Source: an uncultured Mediterranea sp. (GTDB lineage Bacteria > Bacteroidota > Bacteroidia > Bacteroidales > Bacteroidaceae). Taken from it: a stretch of DNA of 28,076 bases. Shown piece by piece: positions 1 to 7,766 of this stretch. Every line of letters begins with the position of its first letter. Positions within the stretch are counted from its first letter, which is position 1. The translations under genes were made by a program, and so were the position numbers. A model generated the notes under the pieces. The model made no database searches. It saw nothing but the letters and a program-made list of their open reading frames with translations, and was not told the DNA's origin. The stretch covers positions 1 through 28,076 of the forward strand of contig CAMGAL010000003.1 of NCBI GenBank assembly GCA_946007445.1. The letters are read 5' to 3'.

Positions 1-2
1 GG

Positions 3-578
3 ATTCCGGTGTCGGCTGGCCAGCGGATGCACACCAGCTCCTGCAGCTTGAAGAAGGCCTATGAGTCGGAGTGTAAGGAGGTGGTCAAGTGCTTCGAGAA
101 GAGCATCCTGCTGCACGTTATCGATGAAGCATGGAAAGAGAACCTGCGTGAGCTGGATGAACTGAAGCACTCCGTGCAGAATGCCAGCTATGAGCAGAAA
201 GACCCGTTGCTCATCTACAAGTTGGAGTCGGTGAACCTCTTTGATGCGATGGTGGAGAAAATCAATACGCAGACCATCTCCATCTTGATGCGTGGTCAGA
301 TTCCTGTACAAGAACAACCGGCAGAAGCGCCTGAACAGGAAGCTCCCCGTCAGGTGGAAGTGCGTCAGGCTGCTCCCGAAAGAAGACAAGACAGAAGCCG
401 CTATCAGGAACAGAAGCAAGAGCTGACTGATCCCAACCAGCAGGCAGCTGCCGCTCGCGATACGCGCGAACAACCCCGTCGCGAACCTTATCGTGCCGAG
501 CGCACGGTGGGACGCAATGATCCTTGTCCTTGTGGCAGCGGCAAGAAGTTTAAGAATTGCCACGGACGCAATCTGTAA
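3..578 (+). CDS. secA: Protein translocase subunit SecA, C-terminal fragment
   Basis: SecA is the ATPase motor that drives unfolded preproteins through SecYEG at the inner membrane. Only the last 191 residues are here; the frame is open to the window edge, so the gene starts upstream and the GTG at 9 is not its start. The fragment carries the helical wing/scaffold part ([20 protein letters not shown] and following), then a Gln/Glu/Arg-rich low-complexity linker, and ends in a zinc-binding SEC-C motif with the pattern [13 protein letters not shown] near the last 15 residues. The length and order match Bacteroidetes SecA C-termini. A strong hairpin follows the stop codon, so the transcript probably ends there. 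Identification is firm; the catalytic DEAD motor is outside the window. Confidence 0.96.
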   Translation: MPVSAGQRMHTSSCSLKKAYESECKEVVKCFEKSILLHVIDEAWKENLRELDELKHSVQNASYEQKDPLLIYKLESVNLFDAMVEKINTQTISILMRGQIPVQEQPAEAPEQEAPRQVEVRQAAPERRQDRSRYQEQKQELTDPNQQAAAARDTREQPRREPYRAERTVGRNDPCPCGSGKKFKNCHGRNL

Positions 579-598
579 TCCAGTAGGGCTACGCTAAC

Positions 599-650
599 CA
601 TTCGTCCTATCGGCCTTCTCCCTCTCTGGAGAGGGTGGATAGGACGAATG
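599..650 (+). terminator. Nested hairpin downstream of secA
   Basis: Outer arms of 13 bp (599-611 with 638-650, CATTCGTCCTATC) pair perfectly. An inner 7-bp stem (620-626 CCCTCTC with 629-635 GAGAGGG) closes on a 2-nt loop. There is no T-run after it, so it may act as a 3'-end stabiliser or a dispersed palindromic element instead of a classical intrinsic terminator. Its position directly after the secA stop codon favours a transcript-end role. Confidence 0.6.
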
Positions 651-719
651 AACTTATCAGACCCTCTATCGGTTATGAACTAACTTGGAACATGAATCAC
701 TCACACACACATATCTGCA

Positions 720-1802
720 ATGAATAAACTCTGCCGATTGATTCTATGGACAGCCCTTCCACTCTTAGGGAGTGCCTGCCAGAGCATCGAACACTTCTCC
801 ATCGATTATCGGGTACCTGCCGAGGTCAGTTTCCCCTCCTCTTTTCGTAGGGTAGGGGTGGTGAACAACATGTCTGATGTGGGCTCTGACTCGTCGCAGG
901 TGGTCCGCTCTGCCGATGGGGAGCAGCGTATCTTCTTTGTCGGAAAAGGTGCCTTGGCGGCTGAAGCGTTGGCACAGACCTTGGCCCGAGCGAACCATTT
1001 TGACGAGGTCATTATCTGCGATTCGGTTCTGCGTATGCACGACTCGATACCTCGCACACAGGGATTGACTGCCGAGGAGGTCACTGTCTTGACTCAAGAA
1101 TTGGGGGCAGATTTTCTGATTGCTGTAGAGAACATTCACATACTCACCCGTCGCAAGGTAACCCATTTCCCCGACGTGGCTTTGTATGAGGGCACGGTGG
1201 ATGCACTCGTCTCGCCGACGGTGCGCATCTATGCACCCGGCCGCAAGGTGGCCATGGCTACCTTGCATCCTGTAGACAGCATCTATTGGGACTCCACGTC
1301 GCCTACATTGGCCGCGGCAATGGAACGTCTTTTGTCCGACCAGGAGGTACAGAAACAGGCATCAGACTTTGCAGGTGAGATGGTCGTGCAGTCGTTGTTG
1401 CCTTATTGGAAGAGTGCTCCACGCTCCTTCTACATTGGCAATGGGGTAGCCATGCGCGATGCGGCGGTTTGCGTCCATGAGGCCGATTGGGACAAGGCGG
1501 TTGAACTATGGAAACAGAGTTATCGTTCCAAGAAACCCAAAACACGGATGCAGGCAGCTTTCAATATCGCATTAGGCTATGAAATGCAGGATAGCATCGG
1601 TACAGCCCTGGAGTGGGCCCGGAAAGCGCAGAACCTGGCCAAACAAATAGATAAGGTGGACGAAAAGCGTTCCAAGGAGATGAAATTGGATATCCAGACT
1701 CTACCCAACTTCATCAAGACCAGTGCTTACGTCTCGGAACTGGAACAGCGTGCCACCCTGCTCCCTTTGCTCCAGATGCAGACGAAAGGGGTGAGCGAGT
1801 GA
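720..1802 (+). CDS. DUF6340-like lipoprotein with a TPR-like C-terminus
   Basis: This encodes a 360-residue exported lipoprotein. A hydrophobic leader ends in the lipobox LGSAC, with Cys20 as the lipidated residue, followed by CQSIEHFSIDY, a form I associate with Bacteroidetes DUF6340 proteins. The middle of the protein is mixed alpha/beta. The last third (about residues 245-350) is helical with repeats such as EADWDKAVELWKQSY and AAFNIALGYEMQDSIGTALEWARKAQ, which read as tetratricopeptide-like units. The family has no established biochemical role that I know of; it presumably acts in the periplasm or at the outer membrane as a protein-interaction scaffold. It stands alone between the secA hairpin and a convergent gene only 9 bases away. 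A possible -7 box (TAACTTGG, about 681-688) is a weak match. Confidence 0.8.
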   Translation: MNKLCRLILWTALPLLGSACQSIEHFSIDYRVPAEVSFPSSFRRVGVVNNMSDVGSDSSQVVRSADGEQRIFFVGKGALAAEALAQTLARANHFDEVIICDSVLRMHDSIPRTQGLTAEEVTVLTQELGADFLIAVENIHILTRRKVTHFPDVALYEGTVDALVSPTVRIYAPGRKVAMATLHPVDSIYWDSTSPTLAAAMERLLSDQEVQKQASDFAGEMVVQSLLPYWKSAPRSFYIGNGVAMRDAAVCVHEADWDKAVELWKQSYRSKKPKTRMQAAFNIALGYEMQDSIGTALEWARKAQNLAKQIDKVDEKRSKEMKLDIQTLPNFIKTSAYVSELEQRATLLPLLQMQTKGVSE

Positions 1803-1811
1803 GGAGGAGGA

Positions 1812-3452
1812 TTACTTGATCTTCTGCGGCCCGACGAAGGGCAAGGTGTTTCGCTCCAATTCCACTCCCTGGCGACTGAAAACGATGACAAATGTCTGTT
1901 TCTCGCTCGCTTCGGTCAGTGTGGCCGGCAAGGTAAAGCTCTGTGCTTCGTAGGGTTGCAAAGCTGGCACCTCTATGCTGCCGAATGAGGCCTGTTCACC
2001 CATCACCTCGGCTCTCATGGGGCGTGAGGCTGACAGGCCAAAGTTCTGTATCTCTACCTTCAATTGTCGCTTGTCCGGGTCGTATGCAGGGCGACGGGCT
2101 GATACCAAGGCGGGTTGATAGTCCACATAGGGCAGGCGGGCATATCCATAGAGCAGTTTTCCTTCCTTGGTACGGCCTATCAGTTTCGGAGCAAACTCAT
2201 CGGCTTGTATGCCGCTCCCTTTGCCTCGGAAGGTGACAATCAGGTTGTCGCCGTCGGGACGTGACTTCAAGGCCTGACAACCCCGTCCGAAATTCACCTC
2301 GTTGAACGAACCGAAGCGTAAGGAGGCTACATCGACGTCCCGCTGCGGATGAAACGTCTCGTCGGCCAGGAAGCGTACATCGATGGTTTTCGTCTTGGCG
2401 GTAATGGGTTCTTGGTTAAGTACCTCCAGACGCACTCCCTTGTTGAGCGGAATGGCAATGGGCGTGGAGCTGGGGCGGTCGCCAGGCAGGTCTTCCCACT
2501 TGATGGTGTCTATCACGGCAAAGTTCATCTGCTGGGCATAGCCATACTGGTCTTGAAACACCTTGGGACGTTCGTATTTGAACCAATGTTCCACCTCGCC
2601 GTCAGGATGCACCGATACCCCTGGCACATAGGCTTCTCCTTGTTCCGTCACCCAGTGTACTCCATCGAGTGAACGCTGGTAGAAGGCGATGCGTCCCAAC
2701 CAATCGTTGACAATCAGGTGATATTGCAACTCATCGCGCCATACAACCGGATCTTCAAACTCGCCTTTCACAGGAGGATATACGCGCTTGTCTGTGACTT
2801 GATGATAGGTGGAGAGTCCGTCGCGGCTAATCCATACCCCACCTCCACGGCATACCATGAGGTAGGAATTATCCTGCCTGCGGGCAAAAGTGAGGTTGCT
2901 CAGTCCTTCGATGATGCGGCGGTCGCGAGGGTCAAAGGGGAAGGTATGGTAGGTCCAGACGAGGCTGTTTTCGTGGTCGGCCATGTAGTATCCGTCAATG
3001 ACATAGCCCACGATGCGTCCATCCTTCAGGCGAAAGGCCTCGGGGTTGTGCCCTTTTCCGATGGAATTGCGTACGACGAACGGGCCGAACGGATTGTCGC
3101 ATACGGCATGATAGACGGTGGACTTGCTCCAGAACATGTGGCCGCGAGGGGAAGATTCGTCCCAACCGCAGACATAGAGGTGGTACTCTCCATCGGCCGA
3201 CTGCAGGATGTTTCCACCCCAGAAGGAGGTTGTGGGGAGTTCGATACCATTGTCTACAAAACGATGTTGCACACTGTCCGTGCCCCAGATGCCGGTGGCC
3301 TGTCTGCCTGGAGGCATGGGCAGGAAGCGGTCCATGAATCGGGCTCCAGGCACCAGTTGCTGCCATTCGGCTGGGCGTTCCCGCTCTGTGACCTGAGCAG
3401 TCAGGGCAAGGGCGAGGCACAATGCTCCCCATAGGAGGAATAGTTTCTTCAT
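1812..3452 (-). CDS. Secreted glycosidase-like beta-propeller protein
   Basis: This encodes a 546-residue secreted protein with a signal peptide ending near LALTAQ. Residues about 60-330 contain repeated blade-like segments (GEYHLYVCGWDES, KGHNPEAFRLKDGRIVGYVIDGYYMA, GEFEDPVVWRDELQYHLIVND) of the type seen in five-bladed propeller glycosidases such as the GH43/GH32/GH117 group. Asp and Glu in EDP and a conserved HNPE are candidate active-site residues, but I cannot assign a family or substrate. The last 100 or so residues (from LKVEIQNFGLSASRPMR) look like an Ig/CARDB-type beta domain. The gene has its own promoter and is divergent from the acidic-protein gene. Function as a carbohydrate-active enzyme is inferred from fold signals; a catalytically dead binding protein is the alternative. 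Confidence 0.72.
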   Translation of the reverse strand: MKKLFLLWGALCLALALTAQVTERERPAEWQQLVPGARFMDRFLPMPPGRQATGIWGTDSVQHRFVDNGIELPTTSFWGGNILQSADGEYHLYVCGWDESSPRGHMFWSKSTVYHAVCDNPFGPFVVRNSIGKGHNPEAFRLKDGRIVGYVIDGYYMADHENSLVWTYHTFPFDPRDRRIIEGLSNLTFARRQDNSYLMVCRGGGVWISRDGLSTYHQVTDKRVYPPVKGEFEDPVVWRDELQYHLIVNDWLGRIAFYQRSLDGVHWVTEQGEAYVPGVSVHPDGEVEHWFKYERPKVFQDQYGYAQQMNFAVIDTIKWEDLPGDRPSSTPIAIPLNKGVRLEVLNQEPITAKTKTIDVRFLADETFHPQRDVDVASLRFGSFNEVNFGRGCQALKSRPDGDNLIVTFRGKGSGIQADEFAPKLIGRTKEGKLLYGYARLPYVDYQPALVSARRPAYDPDKRQLKVEIQNFGLSASRPMRAEVMGEQASFGSIEVPALQPYEAQSFTLPATLTEASEKQTFVIVFSRQGVELERNTLPFVGPQKIK

Positions 3453-3488
3453 GATATTGAACTTTTTATGAGGTTACTCTTTCATGTA

Positions 3489-3520
3489 CAAAGATAGCAA
3501 TTCTACGCTACAAATCCAAA
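3489..3520 (-). promoter_or_regulatory. Promoter for the beta-propeller gene
   Basis: Reading the minus strand, TTTG (3517-3520) is followed by a 20-bp spacer and then TATCTTTG (3489-3496). This is an exact Bacteroides-type -33/-7 pair. It lies 37 bases upstream of the start codon at 3452. Confidence 0.75.
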
Positions 3521-3580
3521 CTTTTCCTGCTCAATCAGAAAAAACCGTCGCTCGGGTGTACATATTTCAATTATTTCATT

Positions 3581-3588
3581 TATCTTTG
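3581..3588 (+). promoter_or_regulatory. -7 box for the acidic-protein gene
   Basis: TATCTTTG matches the Bacteroides -7 consensus exactly and sits 24 bases before the ATG at 3613. No clear TTTG is seen at -33. Transcription from here would begin around 3595, downstream of the earlier in-frame ATG at 3484, so it decides the start of the next gene. Confidence 0.65.
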
Positions 3589-3612
3589 GGCAACTTTAGA
3601 AACAATCTGCGT

Positions 3613-4059
3613 ATGAAACTCAGTGAAGCATCTCTCTCCTTATTGCAGAGAACCATCAGCCAAGCCATTGGCAAGTATACAGGTAGCGAAGAGCAGTCTG
3701 TGGTGACTGACATACACTTGCAACCTCACGCTTCTACCGGCGAATTGGTCATTTATGATGATGATGACAATCCGTTGGCATCGGCTATTGTTCCCGAGTG
3801 GAGCATTTACGAGGCAGACGCCTATGCAGGAAGCATCGAACGGGTTCTGATGACCCTGCTGCATGACATGGAGAGCCAAGGTGCTTTTGCACACCTCACC
3901 ATCCTCAAACCTTACTCCTTTGTCTTGGTGGACGAGAACAAGGAGACCATGGCCGACTTGTTGCTGATGGACGACGATACCCTCTTGGTCAACGACGAAC
4001 TGCTGAAGGGATTGGACGACGAACTGGATGCTTTCTTGAAAGATTTGTTGGAAAAATAA
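3613..4059 (+). CDS. Small acidic conserved protein, function unknown
   Basis: This encodes 148 residues with no signal peptide or membrane segment, so it is probably cytoplasmic. It is strongly acidic, with a DDDD run near residue 50 and an Asp/Glu/Leu-rich tail (LLKGLDDELDAFLKDLLEK). The frame is open back to 3484, but I chose ATG 3613: the only good promoter (-7 at 3581-3588) lies after the upstream ATG, and the 43 extra residues look like translated intergenic DNA. The protein reads as a single alpha/beta domain (FVLVDENKETMADLLLMDDDTLLVNDELL). I do not recognise a named family. It probably forms a two-gene unit with the SGNH hydrolase 20 bases downstream. Confidence 0.7.
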   Translation: MKLSEASLSLLQRTISQAIGKYTGSEEQSVVTDIHLQPHASTGELVIYDDDDNPLASAIVPEWSIYEADAYAGSIERVLMTLLHDMESQGAFAHLTILKPYSFVLVDENKETMADLLLMDDDTLLVNDELLKGLDDELDAFLKDLLEK

Positions 4060-4079
4060 TCGCGCATCTATCCTCCGTC

Positions 4080-4931
4080 ATGATGAAAAACACGCTCCTC
4101 CTCACTACGGCCTTCCTCTTGGCCCCTGCTGCTCATCTGTATGCACAACCGCTGCCTGACAATTCTCCCACTCAGACGGTCTGCACCTATACCCTTCCCT
4201 GGCTGGGCAAGCGGGTTGCTTTCTTCGGCGACTCCATCACGGACCCCCGACTGAAGGGCAGTCAGATAAAGAAGTACTGGGACTTTCTGAAAGATTGGTT
4301 GGGCATCACACCCTATGTCTATGGCATCAGTGGCCGGCAGTGGAACGATATCCCCCGGCAGACCGACCAACTCCGTGCCGAGCATGGTGACGAGGTGGAT
4401 GGCATCGTCATCCTGATGGGTACCAACGATTACAATAAAGGATTACCCATCGGAGAGTGGTTCTCTGAACAACTTGAGCAGGTGGAGTATGCCAACGATG
4501 GCAAACCGAAACGCTGGGCTACGCGCATGAAGCGCACACCCATCCTGTGTGACTCTACGTATCGCGGACGTATCAATATCGCATTGCAGAAGTTGAAGCA
4601 ACTCTATCCCACCTGCCCCGTCATTTTGATGACACCTCTGCATCGGGGATTGGCGAACTTCAACGACAGCAACGTACAGCCCGACGAGAGTTATCAGAAT
4701 GCTTGTGGCGAGTACCTGGATGCCTATGTCAACTCGGTCAAAGAGGCCGGCTCCATCTGGGCCATGCCGGTCATCGACCTCCAGGCCGTAAGTGGTCTGC
4801 AACCTATGGTGCAGCAACAGCTCATCTACTTCTGGGATGCGGCCACCGATCAGCTCCATCCCAATACGCTGGGGCAGGAGAGGATGGCCCGTGTGGTGAT
4901 GCAGCAACTGCTGCTCATCCCGGCGAAATAA
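4080..4931 (+). CDS. Secreted SGNH/GDSL-family hydrolase
   Basis: SGNH hydrolases are Ser-His-Asp esterases or lipases; in Bacteroidetes many remove acyl or acetyl groups from polysaccharides. The 283-residue product has a signal peptide (cleavage likely near AHLYAQ). All four blocks are visible: FFGDSITD with nucleophile Ser52, Gly85 in YGISGRQW, Asn116 in MGTNDYN, and the Asp257-x-x-His260 pair in DQLHPN. The enzyme therefore looks catalytically complete. Two ATGs stand in tandem at 4080 and 4083; either could be the start. It follows the acidic-protein gene closely and converges on the glycosyltransferase gene with only 14 bases between stop codons. The substrate is not readable from sequence; a carbohydrate esterase role is an inference. 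Confidence 0.85.
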   Translation: MMKNTLLLTTAFLLAPAAHLYAQPLPDNSPTQTVCTYTLPWLGKRVAFFGDSITDPRLKGSQIKKYWDFLKDWLGITPYVYGISGRQWNDIPRQTDQLRAEHGDEVDGIVILMGTNDYNKGLPIGEWFSEQLEQVEYANDGKPKRWATRMKRTPILCDSTYRGRINIALQKLKQLYPTCPVILMTPLHRGLANFNDSNVQPDESYQNACGEYLDAYVNSVKEAGSIWAMPVIDLQAVSGLQPMVQQQLIYFWDAATDQLHPNTLGQERMARVVMQQLLLIPAK

Positions 4932-4947
4932 CTTGTAGCTCGTAGCT
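4931..4947. repeat. Dispersed repeat, copy 1, at a convergent junction
   Basis: The 17-bp sequence ACTTGTAGCTCGTAGCT spans the junction between the SGNH hydrolase stop codon and the glycosyltransferase stop codon. An exact reverse-complement copy lies at 25665-25681, downstream of the MFS gene. Both are in 3'-flanking DNA. Confidence 0.7.
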
Positions 4948-6118
4948 AACCTCCGTGCGTGGTATGGATGAAGCGGCGGTTGGCTTCGCCCATTCGGAAC
5001 AGGTTGGTAAACATCAGCAGGAAAGAGTAGGGCACCAGAATCAAGGCATGAGCCAAGCGCCATGTCCAGAGTCTTTGTGGAATGGCCATTCCTAAGGTGA
5101 GGAGCAACAAGCCGAAGAGTGCCCACCACTTGGCTGCATAGGCCGGGAAAAAGAGTTGTCCCACCACGGAGAAGATGAAGGTGAATCCCAGCAGCAGCAC
5201 GCGAGAGAAGGAAATCTGCTGATAGAGCTTGTCGCAGAAACCCCACCGACCTGCTTTGATGGCCGGCCATAGGTAGTGGGCGAACTCCCCAAAACTGTAG
5301 TACTGGGCAGACAGCCAGCGACGGCGCTGGTTGTAGAAACCGTCGAGCTTCTGTATCTTCTCGTCGAGAATCCGCGTGTCGGGCAGATAATGGAAGAATA
5401 CCCCTTCGTACAGCAGCTTCATCTCCAGCACCCGGTCGAAACCACCCACCGATGTGTTGGTCATCATGGCGCGGTAGAAGAGAGGATATTCAAAGGCCAT
5501 ACCCGAGCCTATCAGGGCAGCGGAAGCATGCAGGTTGGCATGTCCCAATCGGAAGATGGAGTTGTTGATTTCCTCGCTCACGGCATCCAGATAGGCCATG
5601 TTGGTGTTCAGATTCTTGGCAGTTCGGTGCGTTTGGACGACTTGCACGCCGGGACAGGCGAAGGCGGCGGTCAGTTCAGTCAGGTACGTCGGTCCGATGA
5701 TGTTGGCGGCATCGAGCCCCAAGACGAGGTCGGAAGGCGCATCGGGCCCAACATGTGTCAGGGCGGCTTTCAGCGACTTGGTGTTGGTGCTCTTCTCAAA
5801 GTCCACTTGCAGTACCTCGATGGGCAGGGAGCGCAGGCGGCTGTTGGTCTCCTCGCTCATGTGGTCGGAGATGACCAATACCTGATAGTGGTCGTGCGGA
5901 TAGTCTTGGGCCAGGCAGGCCTTGACGGTGTCCAGTATCACCCGGTCTTCGCGGTAGGCGGCTATCAGGAGCAGAATGCGCTTCTGCAGAGGGTTATCCA
6001 CGGGACGGAGGGGCTTTCGCCGCAGGCGCGAGGCGAAGCTGAATACCGACAAGTAACCCACCTGTACCGCAAACAGGAGAAAAAGGAGGGAGTCTATGAG
6101 AGTGTGTACCGTTTCCAA
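4946..6118 (-). CDS. Membrane family-2 glycosyltransferase
   Basis: This encodes a 390-residue integral membrane glycosyltransferase that transfers sugar from a nucleotide-sugar on the cytoplasmic face. One hydrophobic segment lies at about residues 8-28. The GT-A domain shows LIAAYRED (53-58), Asp85 in VISDH, Asp136 in LGLDAAN (a DxD-like metal site), an acidic EMKLL near 232, and the QRRRW motif (264-268) typical of processive or polyprenyl-type GT2 enzymes. Three or four hydrophobic segments follow (about 299-380). Acceptor and sugar are unknown; cell-surface polysaccharide or glycolipid synthesis is likely. It has its own leftward promoter and no glycan cluster beside it. A stand-alone GT2 in this setting could also serve protein glycosylation, which would fit the nearby GDP-fucose genes, but nothing here proves it. 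Confidence 0.85.
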   Translation of the reverse strand: METVHTLIDSLLFLLFAVQVGYLSVFSFASRLRRKPLRPVDNPLQKRILLLIAAYREDRVILDTVKACLAQDYPHDHYQVLVISDHMSEETNSRLRSLPIEVLQVDFEKSTNTKSLKAALTHVGPDAPSDLVLGLDAANIIGPTYLTELTAAFACPGVQVVQTHRTAKNLNTNMAYLDAVSEEINNSIFRLGHANLHASAALIGSGMAFEYPLFYRAMMTNTSVGGFDRVLEMKLLYEGVFFHYLPDTRILDEKIQKLDGFYNQRRRWLSAQYYSFGEFAHYLWPAIKAGRWGFCDKLYQQISFSRVLLLGFTFIFSVVGQLFFPAYAAKWWALFGLLLLTLGMAIPQRLWTWRLAHALILVPYSFLLMFTNLFRMGEANRRFIHTTHGG

Positions 6119-6148
6119 AGTGAATCTATATTAGATATTAACTTGATG

Positions 6149-6181
6149 CAAAGATAGTGATTTATGGCGAAAAAAACAAAA
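6149..6181 (-). promoter_or_regulatory. Promoter for the glycosyltransferase gene
   Basis: On the minus strand TATCTTTG (6149-6156) is an exact -7 box, 30 bases upstream of the start codon at 6118. A T-rich stretch with TTTTG (6177-6181) sits at a suitable distance for the -33 element. Confidence 0.7.
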
Positions 6182-6219
6182 AAACGAGCAAGTTCTGTTG
6201 AACTTCTCGCCTCTTTGCT

Positions 6220-6249
6220 AAGAAAAGCCCCATTATTCTGGCTTTTCTT
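6220..6249 (-). terminator. Hairpin between two divergent genes
   Basis: Perfect 10-bp arms AAGAAAAGCC (6220-6229) and GGCTTTTCTT (6240-6249) flank a 10-nt loop. The stem is nearly symmetric, with T-rich 3' arms in both directions. It does not end either neighbouring gene, since both are transcribed away from the gap, which is why a separate short transcript is suspected. Confidence 0.5.
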
Positions 6250-6405
6250 TCGTCACACGTTTCATCAATCCACAAACAATCTTCTTTTACCTTTTCTAAA
6301 ACTAATCTTTCCTATTGAAAATCTATTAATCCAAACAACTTATGAAAAAACGCTTAATCTTTATTTTACCTTAATAATCCAAACAGCAATTTCCCAATTG
6401 CGATG
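6220..6405 (-). ncRNA. Candidate small RNA in the 6119-6594 gap
   Basis: A 476-base gap separates the divergent glycosyltransferase and symporter genes. Besides their two promoters it holds a leftward promoter of its own (-7 TACCTTTG 6406-6413) and, about 160 bases on, a 10-bp hairpin (6220-6229 with 6240-6249, AAGAAAAGCC/GGCTTTTCTT). The DNA between is AT-rich and, in the transcript sense, carries three imperfect copies of a GTTTGGATT-type word (plus-strand 6376-6386, 6328-6338, 6267-6279). The only reading frame in that sense near the hairpin is 10 codons (MKRVTKEKPE). On the other strand an 87-codon frame at 6164-6427 looks like translated AT-rich spacer. An untranslated RNA is the simplest reading, but expression and conservation are unknown. 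Confidence 0.35.
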
Positions 6406-6436
6406 CAAAGGTAACAGCTCTTTTTGAATCCTGCAA
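6406..6436 (-). promoter_or_regulatory. Leftward promoter inside the gap
   Basis: On the minus strand TTG (6434-6436), a 20-bp spacer and TACCTTTG (6406-6413) fit the Bacteroides -33/-7 pattern. The start point would be near 6399. The glycosyltransferase has a separate, closer promoter. Confidence 0.5.
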
Positions 6437-6494
6437 GAGGGGGAGGGGGACAACTGCTTATTTATAACATTCTTTCATTACTTTAAGGGTTGTT

Positions 6495-6508
6495 TTTACA
6501 CTTGTAAA
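6495..6508. promoter_or_regulatory. Palindrome upstream of the symporter promoter
   Basis: TTTACA and TGTAAA (6495-6500 and 6503-6508) form a perfect inverted repeat around CT. It ends 25 bases before the -33 element of the symporter promoter and would suit a dimeric regulator. A single short site is weak evidence. Confidence 0.3.
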
Positions 6509-6533
6509 CAGGAAAGTTTTTCTTCTTCGCCTC

Positions 6534-6563
6534 TTGCCATTCCAATTGTTTGCCCTATCTTTG
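6534..6563 (+). promoter_or_regulatory. Promoter for the symporter-gmd-fcl cluster
   Basis: TTG (6534-6536), a 19-bp spacer and an exact TATCTTTG (6556-6563) lie 31 bases upstream of the ATG at 6595. The next two genes have no room for promoters of their own in the short gaps. Confidence 0.75.
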
Positions 6564-6594
6564 CATCATGTATGGAATTATATTGTAAATTGGT

Positions 6595-7764
6595 ATGAAG
6601 AAAATCCGCTTGGGACTGCTGTCCCGCATTGTCATCGCCATAGCGTTGGGCATCTTGATGGGAAATCAGTTGCCCGCACCGTTTGTGCGCTTGTTCGTGA
6701 CCTTCAACAACCTGTTCAGCGAATTTCTCGGCTTCTCCATCCCGCTCATCATCGTGAGTCTGGTGACGGTGGCCATTGCCGACATCGGCAAGCAGGCGGG
6801 ACGGATGTTGCTCCTCACCACGCTGATAGCCTACGGAGCCACGTTGTTTTCCGGATTCCTCTCCTATGCCACGGGGGCAACCTTCTTCCCCGGACTCATC
6901 GAGACAGGCACTCCCCTGGCCGATATCGGTGAGTCTCACACGTTGGACGGCTTCTTCTCTGTCCAGATACCTCCGCTGATGAATGTCATGACGGCTTTGG
7001 TGCTGGCTTTCACGTTGGGTCTGGGGTTGGCATACATCGATGGCCAGGCGCTGAAGGGCGTGGCTCACGACTTCCGCGACATCATTGTCCGCACCATCGA
7101 GAAGGTCATCCTGCCGCTGCTCCCCCTCTATATCTTCGGCATTTTCGCACACATCACCCATAGCGGTCAGGTGGTCAGTGTACTGATGGTGTTCATCAAA
7201 ATCATCGGCATCATCTTCGTGCTGCACATCGGCCTGTTGCTGCTGCAGTATGGCATTGCTGCCCTCTTTGTCCACCGCAATCCACTGAAGTTGTTGAGTC
7301 GCATGATGCCCGCCTACTTCACGGCATTGGGCACACAGTCGTCGGCGGCCACCATTCCTGTCACCTTGAAGCAGACCAAGCTGAATGGGGTGGATCCCGA
7401 TGTGGCCGATTTCGTCATTCCGCTCTGTGCCACCATCCACCTGTCGGGCAGTACCTTGAAGATTGTGGCCTGTGCCTTGGCGCTGATGATTATGCAGGGC
7501 ATGCCTTATAGTCTGCCTCTCTTTGCCGGCTTCATCTTCATGCTGGGCATTACGATGGTGGCTGCTCCGGGTGTGCCGGGTGGGGCCATCATGGCTGCAC
7601 TGGGCATCCTGCAGTCCATGCTGGGCTTCGGCGAGTCGGAGCAGGCGCTGATGATTGCTCTCTACATCGCTATGGATAGCTTTGGAACCGCGTGCAACGT
7701 GACAGGTGACGGGGCCATTGCTTTGATTGTGAATAAAATATATCAAAAATATAAACTTGGATAA
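6595..7764 (+). CDS. DAACS-family symporter with altered ion and substrate motifs
   Basis: This encodes a 389-residue inner-membrane carrier of the dicarboxylate/amino acid:cation symporter (glutamate transporter) fold. HP1 shows QSSAATIP (248-255), HP2 shows APGVPGGA (324-331), and TM8 shows [12 protein letters not shown] (361-372). Two standard signatures differ. The TM7 NMDGT motif reads HLSGS (282-286). The TM8 arginine that grips the acidic side chain in GltPh (Arg397) is Gly364 here, while the equivalents of Asp394, Thr398, Asn401 and Asp405 are kept. The carrier is therefore unlikely to be a plain Na+/glutamate or C4-dicarboxylate symporter, and its substrate is open. gmd begins 2 bases after its stop codon, so the three genes are almost certainly co-transcribed. 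Confidence 0.85.
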   Translation: MKKIRLGLLSRIVIAIALGILMGNQLPAPFVRLFVTFNNLFSEFLGFSIPLIIVSLVTVAIADIGKQAGRMLLLTTLIAYGATLFSGFLSYATGATFFPGLIETGTPLADIGESHTLDGFFSVQIPPLMNVMTALVLAFTLGLGLAYIDGQALKGVAHDFRDIIVRTIEKVILPLLPLYIFGIFAHITHSGQVVSVLMVFIKIIGIIFVLHIGLLLLQYGIAALFVHRNPLKLLSRMMPAYFTALGTQSSAATIPVTLKQTKLNGVDPDVADFVIPLCATIHLSGSTLKIVACALALMIMQGMPYSLPLFAGFIFMLGITMVAAPGVPGGAIMAALGILQSMLGFGESEQALMIALYIAMDSFGTACNVTGDGAIALIVNKIYQKYKLG

Positions 7765-7766
7765 TC

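Noticed and set aside
692..727. An 11-codon frame (MNHSHTHICNE) with three His codons overlapping the start of the lipoprotein gene, as in an attenuator leader.
   Set aside because: The His codons come from a short CA-rich run, there is no attenuator hairpin after it, and the downstream gene has no link to histidine.
2718..3434. A 238-codon plus-strand frame opposite the beta-propeller gene.
   Set aside because: It is antisense to a gene with a clear signal peptide and blade motifs and shows no domain of its own.
3484..3612. An N-terminal extension of the small acidic protein from ATG 3484.
   Set aside because: The only strong promoter for this gene (3581-3588) lies after that ATG, and the extension overlaps the divergent promoter of the neighbouring gene.
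6164..6427. An 87-codon plus-strand frame in the AT-rich gap before the symporter.
   Set aside because: It has no promoter at its start, reads through a perfect hairpin, and its composition matches translated AT-rich spacer.
6496..7746. A 416-codon minus-strand frame opposite the symporter.
   Set aside because: The His/Gln/Asp-rich product is typical of antisense to a membrane gene; the plus strand holds a clear DAACS carrier.
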